DNA of 64,000 nucleotides from Leucogyrophana mollusca (GCA_021014945.1 MU266429.1:1-64000), one strand, 5' to 3'; numbered from the stretch's first letter, positions 1 through 10,812 are shown. Notes: generated by a model not told the origin, from the letters alone. Program-made: numbers and translations.

Positions 1-376
1 TGGGCGGTCCAACACCCCCCTGGAAGGTGACACTTGTAAGTTTTAAGGCCTGTGCTTGACAGGCCCCACCTCGTCCCATTATTTATACAGAACCGTAGTA
101 TACTTGTACTTTAGTCTACTTTTCCCCCCCCTTCAACTGAGTTTAGTTCGTCCAGTTATTCTGTTCATCTGAGCCCAGTTTCTGTCGACTCTACTTTCCG
201 TGTGAACGCTTCAAAAGCGCCACAGGAGAAGAGTATAAATTGCTATGACCGTGACGCGACGCGTTTATTGAACCTAGCGCTCACTTACTCGTGCCAGTGA
301 CCCTCGTAGTCGTCTTCTTCACCTTTTGCTGGTTCGAGTCGTGAATACCTGCTGGTTATTTTCCTGCGAGCGTATT
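1..376 (+). promoter_or_regulatory. upstream region of MYND gene
   Basis: No coding region was found here. A TATAAAT sequence at 234-240 lies about 140 bases before the MYND start codon at 377 and is a plausible core promoter. Pyrimidine-rich tracts around 120-150 are common in fungal promoters. Nothing else is recognisable. Confidence 0.4.
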
Positions 377-1292
377 ATGGCGTCCATAGAGGAAAAAGAC
401 TTCAAAGGGCGGTGCAGTTACTGCAACAAGGACGTTGGTCGTGACAAGGTCAAGACATGCAGCCGATGTCGGTCAGTTCCTTCATTGCAAATCCTGTATC
501 CTTAGCTCACTAGGAAACTCATCAGCCTTGTCCGTTACTGCTCCAAGGAATGCCAGGTTGCGTCGTGGAAAACGCACAAATCACGATGCACCCCTCGAGA
601 GAGTTATGCGCAGGATCCCACCAGCCATGCTCTTAACACTGCGCTTTCCAGATGGATCAACAATTGGAGAGACGAATTGCACAACTGGTGTCTGTGGGCA
701 TTTGATCTTGCGAACCATCCGGCAGATCGCCTCGCTACTCACATGTTTGTGGTTGTATCATTATTCACGTCGAAAGCAGGCTAAGTAGCGACCTCTTCAG
801 CTTTGTGATCGAGCTCGAACGTCGCCCCAATCCTCCGAGCCCATCACAGTTCTTCAAAGTATATACAGCCATTCCTCGTTAATTAAACAGACTGATATCC
901 CCTATACAGATGCACGGAGGTGGGGTCGAGACTAGAGAGGGGCTCATCAATGGCTTGCGTAAAATCGATGGGGCAAGCGATGACACCGTCGCGTGCGTAA
1001 ACGAAAACCGGGGTCCAGATACAGCGCAGATTGTCGTCTTATGCGAGGACCTCATACGATTCCTTTGGTTCTCGCTGCGTGACGGAGGTGCGTCCTTCCG
1101 CAATCGCGACCCTGCTTTCTCGCGCGCGATGGCTGAAGGTTGGGTTGGCGATATGAAGGAGGCTGTGTACACTGGTGACCGTGAGTACCTCCGTACGACA
1201 TCGAGACCGATACTGAGGTCCACCGAATAGCCGCAGCATCGAAGACCCACTTGATGAAGGCCGCGATGCGAATTGTCCCTCCTCCTGCTTGA
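377..1292 (+). CDS. MYND-type zinc finger protein (239 aa)
   Basis: Model: exons 377-471, 526-744, 780-858, 910-1180 and 1237-1292, total 720 nt, open throughout. Residues about 13-55 form a MYND finger: CSYC and CSRC, then after the first intron YCSKECQ and a final HKSRC. MYND fingers bind proline-rich partner peptides; many agaricomycetes have large families of small MYND proteins of unknown role. The rest is alpha-helical with no domain I recognise. The C terminus reads MRIVPPPA. The copy of this end at 7.0-7.3 kb keeps those residues with silent changes, which supports the last exon. Intron 2 (745-779) is only 35 nt, so that junction is the weakest part. The 3' end lies inside the left copy of a 585-bp repeat. 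Confidence 0.65.
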
Positions 1293-1614
1293 TATTCAAG
1301 AGAATGATGTAGGTACTATACTTCACAGGCACTACTTGTACTACTGTAACACTGGAGCTGGCATTACCGTTGCTATGAAATGGAAGCAGTTTAATTAACT
1401 TTCTTGTAAAAATCTTCCTCCGACCAGCCATAATACTCCCTCAATTTCTTCGCAAACTCTCTGAGCATCATGGGGTGCAAGGTTGAGTCGGGACGTACTG
1501 AAGGGAAAACGTCAGTATTTCCTACCAAATGTCAATCCAGAATACATAGGTTTGTGGAACGTGATTGACTGAAAGTTATCAATGAGCCGTGGATCGATCG
1601 AGATGAGAATAAAA
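1031..1614. repeat. direct repeat R1 (left copy, about 585 bp)
   Basis: This segment is about 95% identical by eye to 7031-7624, in the same orientation. It holds the 3' end of the MYND gene (plus strand) and the last two exons of the unknown gene whose intact copy lies at 7400-10812 (minus strand). Similarity stops abruptly on both sides. The offset changes from 6000 to about 6010 because of a small insertion in the right copy near 7220. Confidence 0.9.
1391..1614 (-). pseudogene. 3' fragment of the conserved unknown gene (dead copy)
   Basis: On the minus strand this matches the last two exons of the gene at 7400-10812, including the ending YGWSEEDFYKKVN. Everything upstream of the penultimate intron is missing. 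The 5' splice site of the last intron is also destroyed: the intact copy has GT at 7558-7559, but here the first base is C on the minus strand (position 1549). The fragment has no promoter, start codon or upstream exons, so it is a relic left by the duplication. Confidence 0.8.
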
Positions 1615-2260
1615 CGCTACGTTGTGAAAGCGCTGGCACACTTGAGCGCTCATTTTGGTGGAGGTGTGACACCCACCAAAACATGACTCGAGACTCCTAT
1701 GAACCGCTCAGCTTCATGCCTGGCTTCATCATCTTCGCTTAGATGAATTCGTGCAATAGGAAGCGTGATACACGTGTAAAACAATTACATGAGACACAGC
1801 TGGGCGAGGAACTCAAGTCGGGTTTTTACCCCTGTTCGCCAACCATGTTCGGGCCGCGCTCCCTCTCCAAGTTCATGGGGACTCGCCCACTGGGCAGGTC
1901 CGCTCGCGGGGGGTGGGCCTTTTTGTGGTGCGTGATTGCCTTGTGGAAGCGGTCGCACAAACCACCAGCAGAGACCTGCATGGCTGCAGCACCATCCATT
2001 GGTGATTAGCGTCTTTACACACCTACCTTGGGTGAGGTGACCACGGTGACCACATTTCTTGAACAGCTTGCAGTACACACAAGGCGATACCGATAATGGG
2101 AGCGCCTACAACACGTGTCAGGATGAAACGGCGGCACTCCAGGAACTTGAAAGTCTTCAAGTAAGACAGCGAAGAACCTGCCAGTACTGTTTGTCGCATC
2201 GTACACTCTTTTTTCATCGCATTATCCATACCAAGCAATCCTAGATACTTACACTAGACA
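1615..2260. other. non-coding stretch, left edge of the inserted block
   Basis: No supportable gene. Short open frames here lack domain features and codon periodicity. The first bases after the repeat edge near 1614 are not similar to the bases after the matching edge near 7624, so this is where the inserted or rearranged block begins. The last few hundred bases should hold the promoter of GTPase gene 1. Confidence 0.5.
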
Positions 2261-3385
2261 ATGGGTCAAATTCTGCGTGGCTTATTTGGTACGCGTAACA
2301 AGCGCTCCAAGATTCCAGACGAAGAAGCAGCACCAAGTACCAGCATCCCGGAGAGCATTTACATCGTGTATGTCACCCCCGGTATACCTCCGCCTGTGTT
2401 TATAACACTGTTCCCTTCAGAGTTATGGGCGCCACTGGGAGCGGAAAAACAACAGTGAGTCACTTACCTTTCGCTATATTTTCGTGGGCGAATCGCACAG
2501 AGAACAGTTCATCAATCTTGCATCTGGGTCGAATTTGAGAATTGGGATGGGGTTGGAAAGTTGTACCAACGAGGTACAAGTTGCCCAACCCTTCGAGCTG
2601 GGCGGTCGTTCGGTCGTTCTGATCGATACCCCTGGTTTTGACGACACCACCAAAAGCGACACCGACGTTCTGAAGATGATTGCGGCACACCTGGTCACTA
2701 GGCATGTTCTTCGCGAACTGGGACTATACCATGGGCTGACTATTGCAACACCAGATACAGCCAGGGCGTCAAGCTTTCGGGCGTGATCTACATGCAGCGC
2801 ATTTCCGACTTCAAGATGGGAGGTGCATCCAGACGTGACTTTCAGATGTTCCAGGAACTCTGCGGCGAAGAGTCGTATCAGAACGTCGTGATCTGCACCA
2901 ATATGTGGAACTCGGTCAACAAAGACGACGCCGAGGCTCGGGAGGAGGAGTTGCGGTCCAAAGACATCTTCTTCAAGCCTATTCTTGACAAAGGCGCTCA
3001 GCTGCACCGGCATGACAACTCCCTCGAATCCGCACAAACCATCCTTCGCGGCCTCATCGCCAAATCACTTACCGTGCTACGCATACAGCACGAGCTCGTC
3101 GACGAATGGAAGGACATAACGCAGTCAGCCGCGTTCGCAGAGCTGAATAGGGAGCTGATGGACCAAGCAGAGAGGCACCGCCAAGAACTCAATACTCTCT
3201 GGGTTGAGATGGAAGCTGCTGCCCAAGCTCAGGACGAGGAGACGAGGATAGAGCTCCAGGAGGAGGCTGAGCAGATGGAGGCTGAGTTGCTGAGAGTTCA
3301 GACCGAGGCTCAGAGGCTGGCCTCAGAGTATGAGGCGGAACTCAAGAGGGTCGAGTACGAGGTACGGGAGAGGGAGAGGCGGTGA
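2261..3385 (+). CDS. AIG1-like GTPase 1 with coiled-coil tail (321 aa)
   Basis: Exons 2261-2367, 2421-2454, 2508-2701 and 2755-3385 sum to 966 nt in one frame. The P-loop GATGSGKTT ends exon 2, the G3 motif DTPGFDDT lies in exon 3, and NMWN sits where the G4 motif belongs. A threonine in SCTNEV may serve as G2. This order and the phrase LIDTPGFDDT fit the AIG1/GIMAP/Toc family of P-loop GTPases. The last 90 residues are charged coiled coil and stop early compared with gene 2. The start MGQILRGLFG resembles a weak N-myristoylation signal (inference). The third intron begins with GC rather than GT. Exons 2 and 3 match gene 2 exactly in length (34 and 194 nt), showing common descent. Role unknown. 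Confidence 0.8.
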
Positions 3386-3557
3386 GACTTTCGGTACTTT
3401 GACAGGAGCCCGCTTGACTGGACATCCAACAGCTGTAGTACAGCTGTTTCTGAAAAGCTTGTCCAGCGTGTCCCAATCCAGTTTTTACATAATACCGACT
3501 ACGAAAATCTGTATTTATAGATAATAATAGATAACAGGCGGTAGTTTTCACAGCCAG

Positions 3558-3575
3558 CAATTTAGCAAGTACTTA
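3558..3575 (+). repeat. left arm of an 18-bp inverted repeat
   Basis: The sequence CAATTTAGCAAGTACTTA is the exact reverse complement of 6555-6572. The two arms are 3.0 kb apart and enclose GTPase gene 2. Identity stops at once on both sides of each arm. I see no target-site duplication outside the arms. Confidence 0.85.
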
Positions 3576-3720
3576 TCACACGCCAGCGCTGGAGCAATCA
3601 GAGGCGGTTCTCGAGACGCTACACTTCGTGGACCTTCTGGCGTCACAATTCCTTGTTGCATCACTTTTGGACCACCAATTTGATAAGCACCCTGTCATAG
3701 ACGATCTGCTGACGCATGTT

Positions 3721-3793
3721 TGCGCGCTAATTTCAGTACGGATGTGCGCGCGAAATCGAATATGCGCGCTAAGTTGAAATGCGCGCGCTAAAA
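3721..3793. repeat. four GCGCGC-type motifs in 75 bp
   Basis: Four close variants of TGCGCGCTAA, about 15-20 bases apart in AT-rich spacers, lie at about 3721, 3744, 3762 and 3780. The regular spacing is unlike the surrounding sequence. It may be a decayed tandem repeat or a protein-binding cluster. Confidence 0.6.
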
Positions 3794-4502
3794 TTGATTT
3801 AAGTGCAATTTGACCGCCATACATACATACTTCCCTGCGGGTCACATGCACGTATGATGTCTACGATAACCTTGTATCACCACATGCTTTCATGCAAAGC
3901 AGGTGAGCTTGCAAGGCGAAGGGTTGCAATCGGGAGGTACATTTTCTCGACGGCGACTGTCAAATCGGCGCCTCGCTGGTGCAAAACGACGGCCGGCGTA
4001 GATGAAAAATTGGCCACTACAGCACGGCGACTGCGTGACGCAGAAGTGTGAAGGGCAGGGAGCCAGTGTAACTCAACATGGCAGGCCTACGATCCGGAGG
4101 GTGAGATGTGGCTGCAGGACTTCTTGGGCGTCAGTAGGGTTCGAGCTCGTCCGTAAGGCGGCCTCGAGTTGGATTTATATCACCGTCAGCCTGCTTTTCG
4201 AACATTCGTAGAACATTTGGACGATATCTGCAACAAGCGGATTTGGAAGGCCCCACTGGGCCACCTCACCCCTGAGCGCTGACCAAGTCGTGTAACGGGC
4301 ATGGTCGGCATGCTGGATCCTCGACTTCTTGTATAAAGCCAGGCTACGATAGTGCAGAACCCGACCTTCAGAATAGCCGAACAGCTTGGGTTATCATCGA
4401 CTACTCCGCCGTATTCGACTTCCTGCAACGACACCAGATACAAAATGTAAGCAGGGCTCACTGGTTGAGAAATGAGATGCCCCTCTAACCTTCGCCCACC
4501 AG

Positions 4503-6466
4503 ATGGCGTACGGCAAAGAGATTAGAATAGCGTGCGTATGTTTTACGTTCGAGACCACTCGGCCTAATTAGCACCAACAGGATAATGGGGGCCACTGGGA
4601 GTGGGAAAACAACTGTGAGCACAACCATACGTGGGCAGTTCGAATGTGTCGGCTAATCAGGAAGCATTCAGTTCATCAACTGCGCCAGCGGATCCGACTT
4701 CGCCATTGGGAAAGGCTTAGAGAGCTGCACTAGCGAGATCCAGACCTCGAAGCCATTCAGACTAAATGGCCGAATCATCAGCTTGATCGACACGCCCGGC
4801 TTCGACGACACGAGCCGGAAGGACACCGATATACTGAAATTAATTGCTGCATATCTTCAGAATACGTGAGCGAGCTTGAAAGAGGGAGCATAAGCTCGCT
4901 TGCATGACCAGTATTATTTTCAGGTACGAACAGGGTGCAAAGCTCGCCGGCGTCATCTATATGCACCGTATCTCTGACTTCAGGATGGGGGGCACGTCGA
5001 AGCGAAACTTCGCGATGTTCCGCGAGCTCTGTGGAGAGAGCAATCTAAAGTCGGTGCTGCTCGTCAGCAATATGTGGAGCGAAGTAAAGCGCGAGCTTGG
5101 GGAGGCTAGGGAAGCCGAGCTTGCGGGGAAAGACAAGTTTTTCAAACCCGTTCTCGAGAAGGGTGCGAGGATGCTCCGACATGATGGAACACAGGCGTCC
5201 GCACACACCATTCTCCGTCACTTGATCAACCAGCAGCCTGCGACTCTCCGCATTCAGGACGAGCTCGTTAACCAACACAAAGACATCGCGCACACAGCTG
5301 CTGGCGTGGAGCTTACCCGCGCGCTTCAGTACCAGGCTGATCTTCACAGCGAGGAGTTGAGTAACCTTAAGGCGGAGATGGAGAAAGCTTTGACGGCCAA
5401 AGACGAAGAAACGAGAGAGGAGCTACGCGAGGAGGTCGAGAAGAAGCACCAAGAAATCATGATGATCCAGCGAGACGCCCAGCAATTAGCTGCAGAGTAC
5501 GCTGCGGAGAAGGCGAAGCTGGATGCGAAAATATTCGAGATGGAGGACATACATAGAAAACAGGTGGAAGCTCTCGAGGCCCTGCACGACGAAGTCTCCG
5601 CTGTACAGCAACAGATGGAGGAGAAGCAGGAAGGGTACGCCAGGAAAGAGCGCGAACTGCTGGCTGCGAAGCAGATCGAGGATGAGGAGCGAGCTCGGGT
5701 TCTCGAAGAGGGGAAACGGGCGAAGGAGCGCGAAGAGGAAGACAACCGGAGGCGTCTTCAGCTGCTGCAAGAGGAAGTGATCAGAGCACGAAATGAGATG
5801 CGGCAAGCGGAGGAAGCCAGGGCGGAGGATGCGAGAAGAGATAGGGAAAGGGCCGAGCAGGGAGCGGCCGAGCAGGAGCGCCAGATGCAACTTGCGGAAG
5901 AGCAGAGGGCGGCCAAAGCCAAAGAGGAAGAAGAGCACAGACAACGGCTCCGGGACGAGATCGCCCGAATGCAAAGGGAGGTAGAGCAGGCGAAGCTAGA
6001 GCAAGGAAGGAAGGATCAGGAAATGGCCGCGCTGAAACGAGCAGCGGAAGAGGCCCGGGCGCGACTCCTCGAGAAGCAGAAAGAAGCCAAAGACAGAGAA
6101 GACGAGGAATTCAGGAAACGACTACAAGAAGAAGTTTCCAGGCACAAGCAGACAGAAGACGCTCGTCGGGCACGGTTCGTCAAGGAGGAAGAAGCTCGTC
6201 GGGCGCGGCTTGCCAAGGAGGGAGAAGCTCGTCGGGCACGGCTTGTCAAGGAGGAAAAGGCTCGCAAGGAAGCCAAGAACCAAAAGCAGCGCGAATCACA
6301 GGAAGAACTGGCCAAAGCGCGACGGGAGGTGGAGCAGGCGAAAGCTGCCCAGGCTAGGACAGAGGTCGAGCAGGAGCGAGCGAGCGATGATGTATTGCGT
6401 AGCCAAAGCCTTCCCGGGCCTTTCGGGCTAATCTCGAGTATCGTCGGCTGGTTCAGGGGATCTTAG
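4503..6466 (+). CDS. AIG1-like GTPase 2 with long coiled coil (599 aa)
   Basis: Exons 4503-4531, 4581-4614, 4672-4865 and 4924-6466 sum to 1800 nt. The first exon has only nine codons before the P-loop exon (GATGSGKTT). G3 is DTPGFDDT; NMWS takes the G4 place. From about residue 210 to 575 the protein is almost pure E/K/R/Q/A heptad sequence, including a local repeat of EARRARL-type units near 6150-6260. It ends in a short non-coil tail, SSIVGWFRGS, which could contact a membrane or partner (inference). It is a paralogue of gene 1 with conserved intron positions but an extra 280 residues or so of coil. A GTPase head on a long rod suggests GTP-controlled self-assembly or tethering. No catalytic partner is visible nearby. 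The gene lies inside an 18-bp inverted repeat. Confidence 0.85.
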
Positions 6467-7030
6467 TGATGGATCGAATTCGAGTTCCATGAATTCTATG
6501 TACCACGTGCTCGTGTCCGGCGTTCGATTATGGCGACCATATAATTTCTCGAGCTAAGTACTTGCTAAATTGTTAAGTTAATTAAGGAAATTTACGCTGA
6601 TTAATTGTAAACGCACATATAATATTTTTGCCTCCAATCCTCACCGTTTTACTCCCAGAAGTCCTGGTGCGCTAGTCTCGGTTCCGGACGTGTGGAATAC
6701 AACAAAGATCGCATGCCAACTTTGTCGTACTTCGCGTTTCCCCGTTAGCACAGGTTGAGTTGGAACAAAATGCAAGTTACTTGCGACTGAGAGACTCTAG
6801 GTGGCGGTAAACGTTCCTCTTTCCACCCCGGGAGCGCCCGTATGATGTTTTAAATGTGAGAGTCGAGTAAGCTCCCACTATATTGTGCAAATGAGTTCGG
6901 TATCAACCAGGGGAGAAGATGGGTCACCAGCTCGGTATGGAGGGGATTTGCTCTCTCTCTGCAGGCGAGGAGCGATGCGGTAGTTGAGGGGTGGGAGGGC
7001 CACCGTTGACGCTGGGAAATCATGTATTTA
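6467..7030. other. non-coding stretch before repeat R2
   Basis: No gene found. It contains the right arm of the inverted repeat (6555-6572) and otherwise unremarkable sequence up to the abrupt edge of the 585-bp direct repeat near 7031. Confidence 0.5.
6555..6572 (-). repeat. right arm of the 18-bp inverted repeat
   Basis: TAAGTACTTGCTAAATTG is the exact reverse complement of 3558-3575. It lies about 90 bases after the stop codon of GTPase gene 2. Confidence 0.85.
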
Positions 7031-7301
7031 TCGTCATCTTATGTGAGGACCTCATATGATTCCTTTGGTTCTCGCTGCGTGACGGAGGTGCGTCCTTCCG
7101 CAACCGCGACCCTGCTTTCTCGCGCGCGATGGCTGAAGGTTGGGTTGGCGATATGAAGGAGGCTGTGTACACTGGTGACCGTGAGTACCTCCGTACGACG
7201 TCGAGACCATACTGAGGTCCACCAGGGTCCACCCAATAGCCCCAGCATCGAAGACCCACTTGATGAAGGCCGCGATGCGGATTGTTCCTCCTCCTGCATG
7301 A
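7031..7301 (+). pseudogene. MYND gene 3' fragment (dead copy)
   Basis: This is a second copy of the end of the MYND gene at 377-1292: about half of exon 4 (7031-7180) and a complete last exon (7246-7301) ending MRIVPPPA. It lacks the MYND finger, start codon and promoter. The intron between the two exons has gained about ten bases. The last exon differs from the intact gene mostly by silent changes, so loss is either recent or this end had been under constraint before the duplication. Confidence 0.75.
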
Positions 7302-7624
7302 GACTCGCCAGAATGATGTAGGTATAATACTTCACATGCACTACTTGTACTACTGTTACACAGGAGCTGGCATTACCGTTGCTATGAAATGGAAGCAGTT
7401 TAATTGACCTTCTTGTAAAAATCTTCTTCTGACCAGCCATAATACTCCTTCAATTTCTTCGCAAACTCTCTGAGCATCATGGGGTGCAAGGTTGGGTCGG
7501 GATGTGCTGAAGGGGAAAACGTCAGTATTTCCTACCAAATGTCAATCCAAAATACATACGTTTGTGGAACGTGATTGACTGAAAGTTATCAATGAGCGGT
7601 GGATCGAGCGAGATGAGAACAAAA
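7031..7624. repeat. direct repeat R2 (right copy, about 590 bp)
   Basis: Partner of 1031-1614. The right edge falls inside intron 8 (7579-7629) of the intact gene on the minus strand, showing that the repeat boundary is unrelated to gene structure. Confidence 0.9.
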
Positions 7625-10600
7625 CTGACCCTGTCACCTTCATGGGGAGGATCGAACCGGACACTGGACCCTGCGGTGCTAGGATCATAGCTGAAACCCA
7701 TGTCGCGCATGAGCTGCTCAGAACGATGATTTAGTATCGCTCTTTCGCACATAATAACCAGGACAAACCTTCAGGAAGTTTTCCCATTTCATCGAAGACA
7801 GTCCTTGCGTGTCGTCCTCGCTCGTCCGAAGAAGCTGGTGCATATACTTGCCGGTTTTCTTCCCGAGATTAGAGAACCAGCCATGCTTCTTGTTCATGTT
7901 TTTGTCCTTTTCCTTGGGCTCCTTAGCCTTTTCTTTTCCGCTCAGCTTGGACAAGAAACCACGGTTAGCAGAAAACAAAGAAGCGTGGTCTGGCCGAGAT
8001 TTGATCTTTTCCTTCGGGCCTCCAAGCTCCTGGAGGTACGAGTGGCCGGACTGGGCAATGGTCTTGTCCAGGGGCAACGTTGCCGTCGACATGTTGGGAA
8101 GTGTTGTTGTCGAGCTGCCATTGATGGTACTCGTCGGCCTCTTCGCAGACGCCGGCGAGACGGGCGGAGACGCAAAGCCACCTTTGGCAGGCGTCATTGG
8201 AGAGGTGATGCCCGGCTCATCTCGAACTGATTCTAAGTCTATATCCCCGAGTCCTGTCTTCTTCTTCTTGGTTTTCTTCTTCTTCTTCTTCTTGCCGGCC
8301 GTTGATGGCGTATCATCTTCATCTTCTACATCTTCAACCGTCGTGCGTTGGCTTACAGGGTCCTGCGAGGCAGCAGGGGCTACAGAGCACCCAAGTTGGC
8401 CTGTGATGCGCTCAAAGGGGCGGAACGCAACATACCTGGCGTGGCTACAGGTTTAGACGCCAGCGCTGCTGCCACTCGTTTCTTTCTCGGTACCGAGAGT
8501 GGCTGCAGGGGAGGAAGTTCATCTAAAGCAAGTTTCGACCAGTCCACCTGCAAGTCAACGGGAGCGGGAGCGGCCTTTGAAGTAGATTTCGGAGTGGGAG
8601 CTACTTTAGGAGCAAAGGCACCTTTGCGAGGCTCGGTCCTTTTGGCCGAGCTAAGTTTCGAATTCGAGGAAAACATACGTCCTGCCAAGGAGTGTAAGAA
8701 AACGAGTGGGAGTGTACGTTGCACTACGCTTACCTCTAAGAGATCCAAGCAACTTGAGGAACGGGTTGCCCTTCCGCTCCTCTGCCATCGCCTCAAATTC
8801 TGGGATCTCAGTCTTGGGGTCAAAGAATTCTGGAATGGCCATAGCGGTGTCCATGGCCTCCCTCAGTAGATCACGGTACTGTTCCTCCTCCTCGGAGTCA
8901 TACTCGCTGTCGTCATCGTCGTAGTCGTCGCTGTAGGCTGATTGGCCATCGCCAGGGTCATCCGAGTCATACAGATGATCTGATTCGTCCGATGAATCTG
9001 AGACGGACTGTAGACCGGGCATGGAGCCGTCACTATCATCATCTGCGCGTCCATCAGTAATTGCGAGCAGCTTCCTTGCGGATTTCGCAGGTCCACTTTT
9101 GCCCCTCTTGCTTTTGATGGGGAGCAAATCAGGAGGGTGGTCAGCATCGGAGTCAGAATCTAGCCCGCCCATGTTCGGCATGTAGAAAGCACTCCACTGG
9201 GGAGTACGGCGCAGTGCCTCGTCGAGCTGCCAAAGTGTGTCTATGCTCATGTTCGAGACAGATTTGTAGTTCTAGACGTAGGCAAAGCGTCAGCACTTGC
9301 AAGCACGCAGAAGGTTGCAAAGATGACCATACGCACGAGATTGATAAACTTCCACATGTTTTCGAGTATAGTACGGTTCTTAGTCTTTTCCAAGGGGAAG
9401 ACGAGGTCCTTGTAGTTTGCATAGGAATTCGAAGCCTGTCTGGAGTAAATCTGCGCATCAAGCCATAGCTCGTACTGTTCTGGCATTTGGCGAGGAAGTG
9501 CTTTAAGTTTCTGTCCCTCGTGTCCGAGCAGTGGCGCTTCCAGTAGCTCCTGCAACTCCAGAGTTACCTAGAAATAAGACTCAAAATGTGCCCTTGGGTT
9601 ATAACAACACAAGTAAGCTGAACCCACAGATAGTTCGCCGACTGCGTCCCACAAAGATTGTGGAAAGCGCCTGGCTTCCCCGGGAGACTCCTCGACAGCA
9701 TCATGTAGAATCTGGTATAGAACTCGCCTCGGGTAAGGAGCGCGAGGGAAGCACAGTTCGATAATAATAGAATCGAGGAATGATTTGCACGCGTCCTTGA
9801 GCTCCGCCCAGTCGAAAGCTACACCTGCCTCGCCCGGTTCGACGGCTTCCACGGCCTTGAAGTACCGCGCGTAGTGAGCTAAAAAGTATGACGTGTCAAT
9901 GAGCGAAGAAACTACTCCAAAGTAAATCTATCGCACGAGTAGTTGTTGCGAGGACGGAAAATTTCCGTTGCTCAAGTTCGACCAAGTCGTTTACCATGTC
10001 ACATAGGATGAGGTAGCGAGATCGCAGGCTCTCGTCTTGCTGCAGCTGGACGTGAGCATTTCTGTCAGACAAACCCTCTCTCTGTAGTGAACGGATGACG
10101 TCGACGACAAGTTTCCACCCGGACGCGATCATGTATGCATTGTGTATTCTGTGAGATATTCACGATTTTGGAGACAAATCTGCAAGTCAATAGCCTTATC
10201 CATGGCGCCGTCGATACGATCTTACCTGATGGCGATTACGGAAGCCACATAGGAAGGGTTTTGCATAGAATCAGCCCTGCCGCTGTATGGTGTACGAGCT
10301 TCGACCTCTGCTTTTATCTTCGGGAAGAAGAACTCAGGATCTTGCAGATTGGTAATGTCGTCCAAGTAAGCTGCAAAAGACTGAGGCTTTTGACATAGCG
10401 ATAAAGGCCTATGTGGATACGTACCATTGAATTGCGAGTCGGCAATCCTCAGGCAATTCTCGAGACGCAAAGGAGACATTACAGCTCTTTGCGACTTCTC
10501 GATGAGGTCCTCTGGTTCAATACTTAGCATTTTACTACAACGAAAGCCAGTTGGCCAATGATTACCTGCCAGCAGATCAAGCTTTTCTCTTCCACTAAGC

Positions 10601-10812
10601 TTTGTTGCCAGCATAACTTCTCCTGTTCCCCGAGCGCCATATTTACCGTTTCGTATAACCAAAGCTCGGGACGTTGTCGGTCTGTGCCCATTTTCGTCGC
10701 GCTTTCCTTGATGTTTGACTTGGACATGCCTGGGACCGACAGTGACAAGATCTCTCGAGGCAGACAGGGCTGGCTGCTTGGCCGCCTTAATTGCCGGCTT
10801 GTTTTTGGACAT
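7400..10812 (-). CDS. conserved agaricomycete protein of unknown function, 10 exons
   Basis: Minus-strand exons: 10226-10812, 9937-10148, 9628-9878, 9337-9567, 8734-9271, 8436-8681, 7769-8400, 7630-7713, 7560-7578 and 7400-7506. The N-terminal 600 residues are helical and well ordered. A middle acidic region (SDSSDESD-type runs, then DDDDSEYDSEEEE) is followed by a Pro/Ser/Lys-rich linker with an unbroken lysine tract near 8265-8300. The final 70 residues form a small compact domain: MRDMGFSYDPSTAGSSVRF, then SITFHKPHPDPTLHP, ending in YGWSEEDF. I recall similar full-length proteins across mushroom genomes without assigned function. The last domain resembles the HicA/YcfA double-stranded-RNA-binding-like fold, with a GSS loop and a histidine in FHKPHP (inference). 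Intron 6 (8401-8435) is only 35 nt. The acidic and basic tracts suggest a nuclear protein. Confidence 0.8.

Larger units (their letters stand above)
3386..4502. other. intergenic between the two GTPase genes
   Basis: No gene is supported. It contains the left arm of an 18-bp perfect inverted repeat (3558-3575) and a cluster of GCGCGC-containing motifs at 3721-3793. The final part should be the promoter and leader of GTPase gene 2. Confidence 0.5.

Noticed and set aside
1031..7624. The 585-bp repeats as LTRs of a retrotransposon
   Set aside because: They contain exons of two host genes, do not start with TG or end with CA, and no gag, protease, reverse transcriptase or integrase lies between them.
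8651..9250. Acidic 199-codon frame as a separate gene
   Set aside because: It is exon 5 of the ten-exon gene at 7400-10812, joined by canonical introns on both sides.
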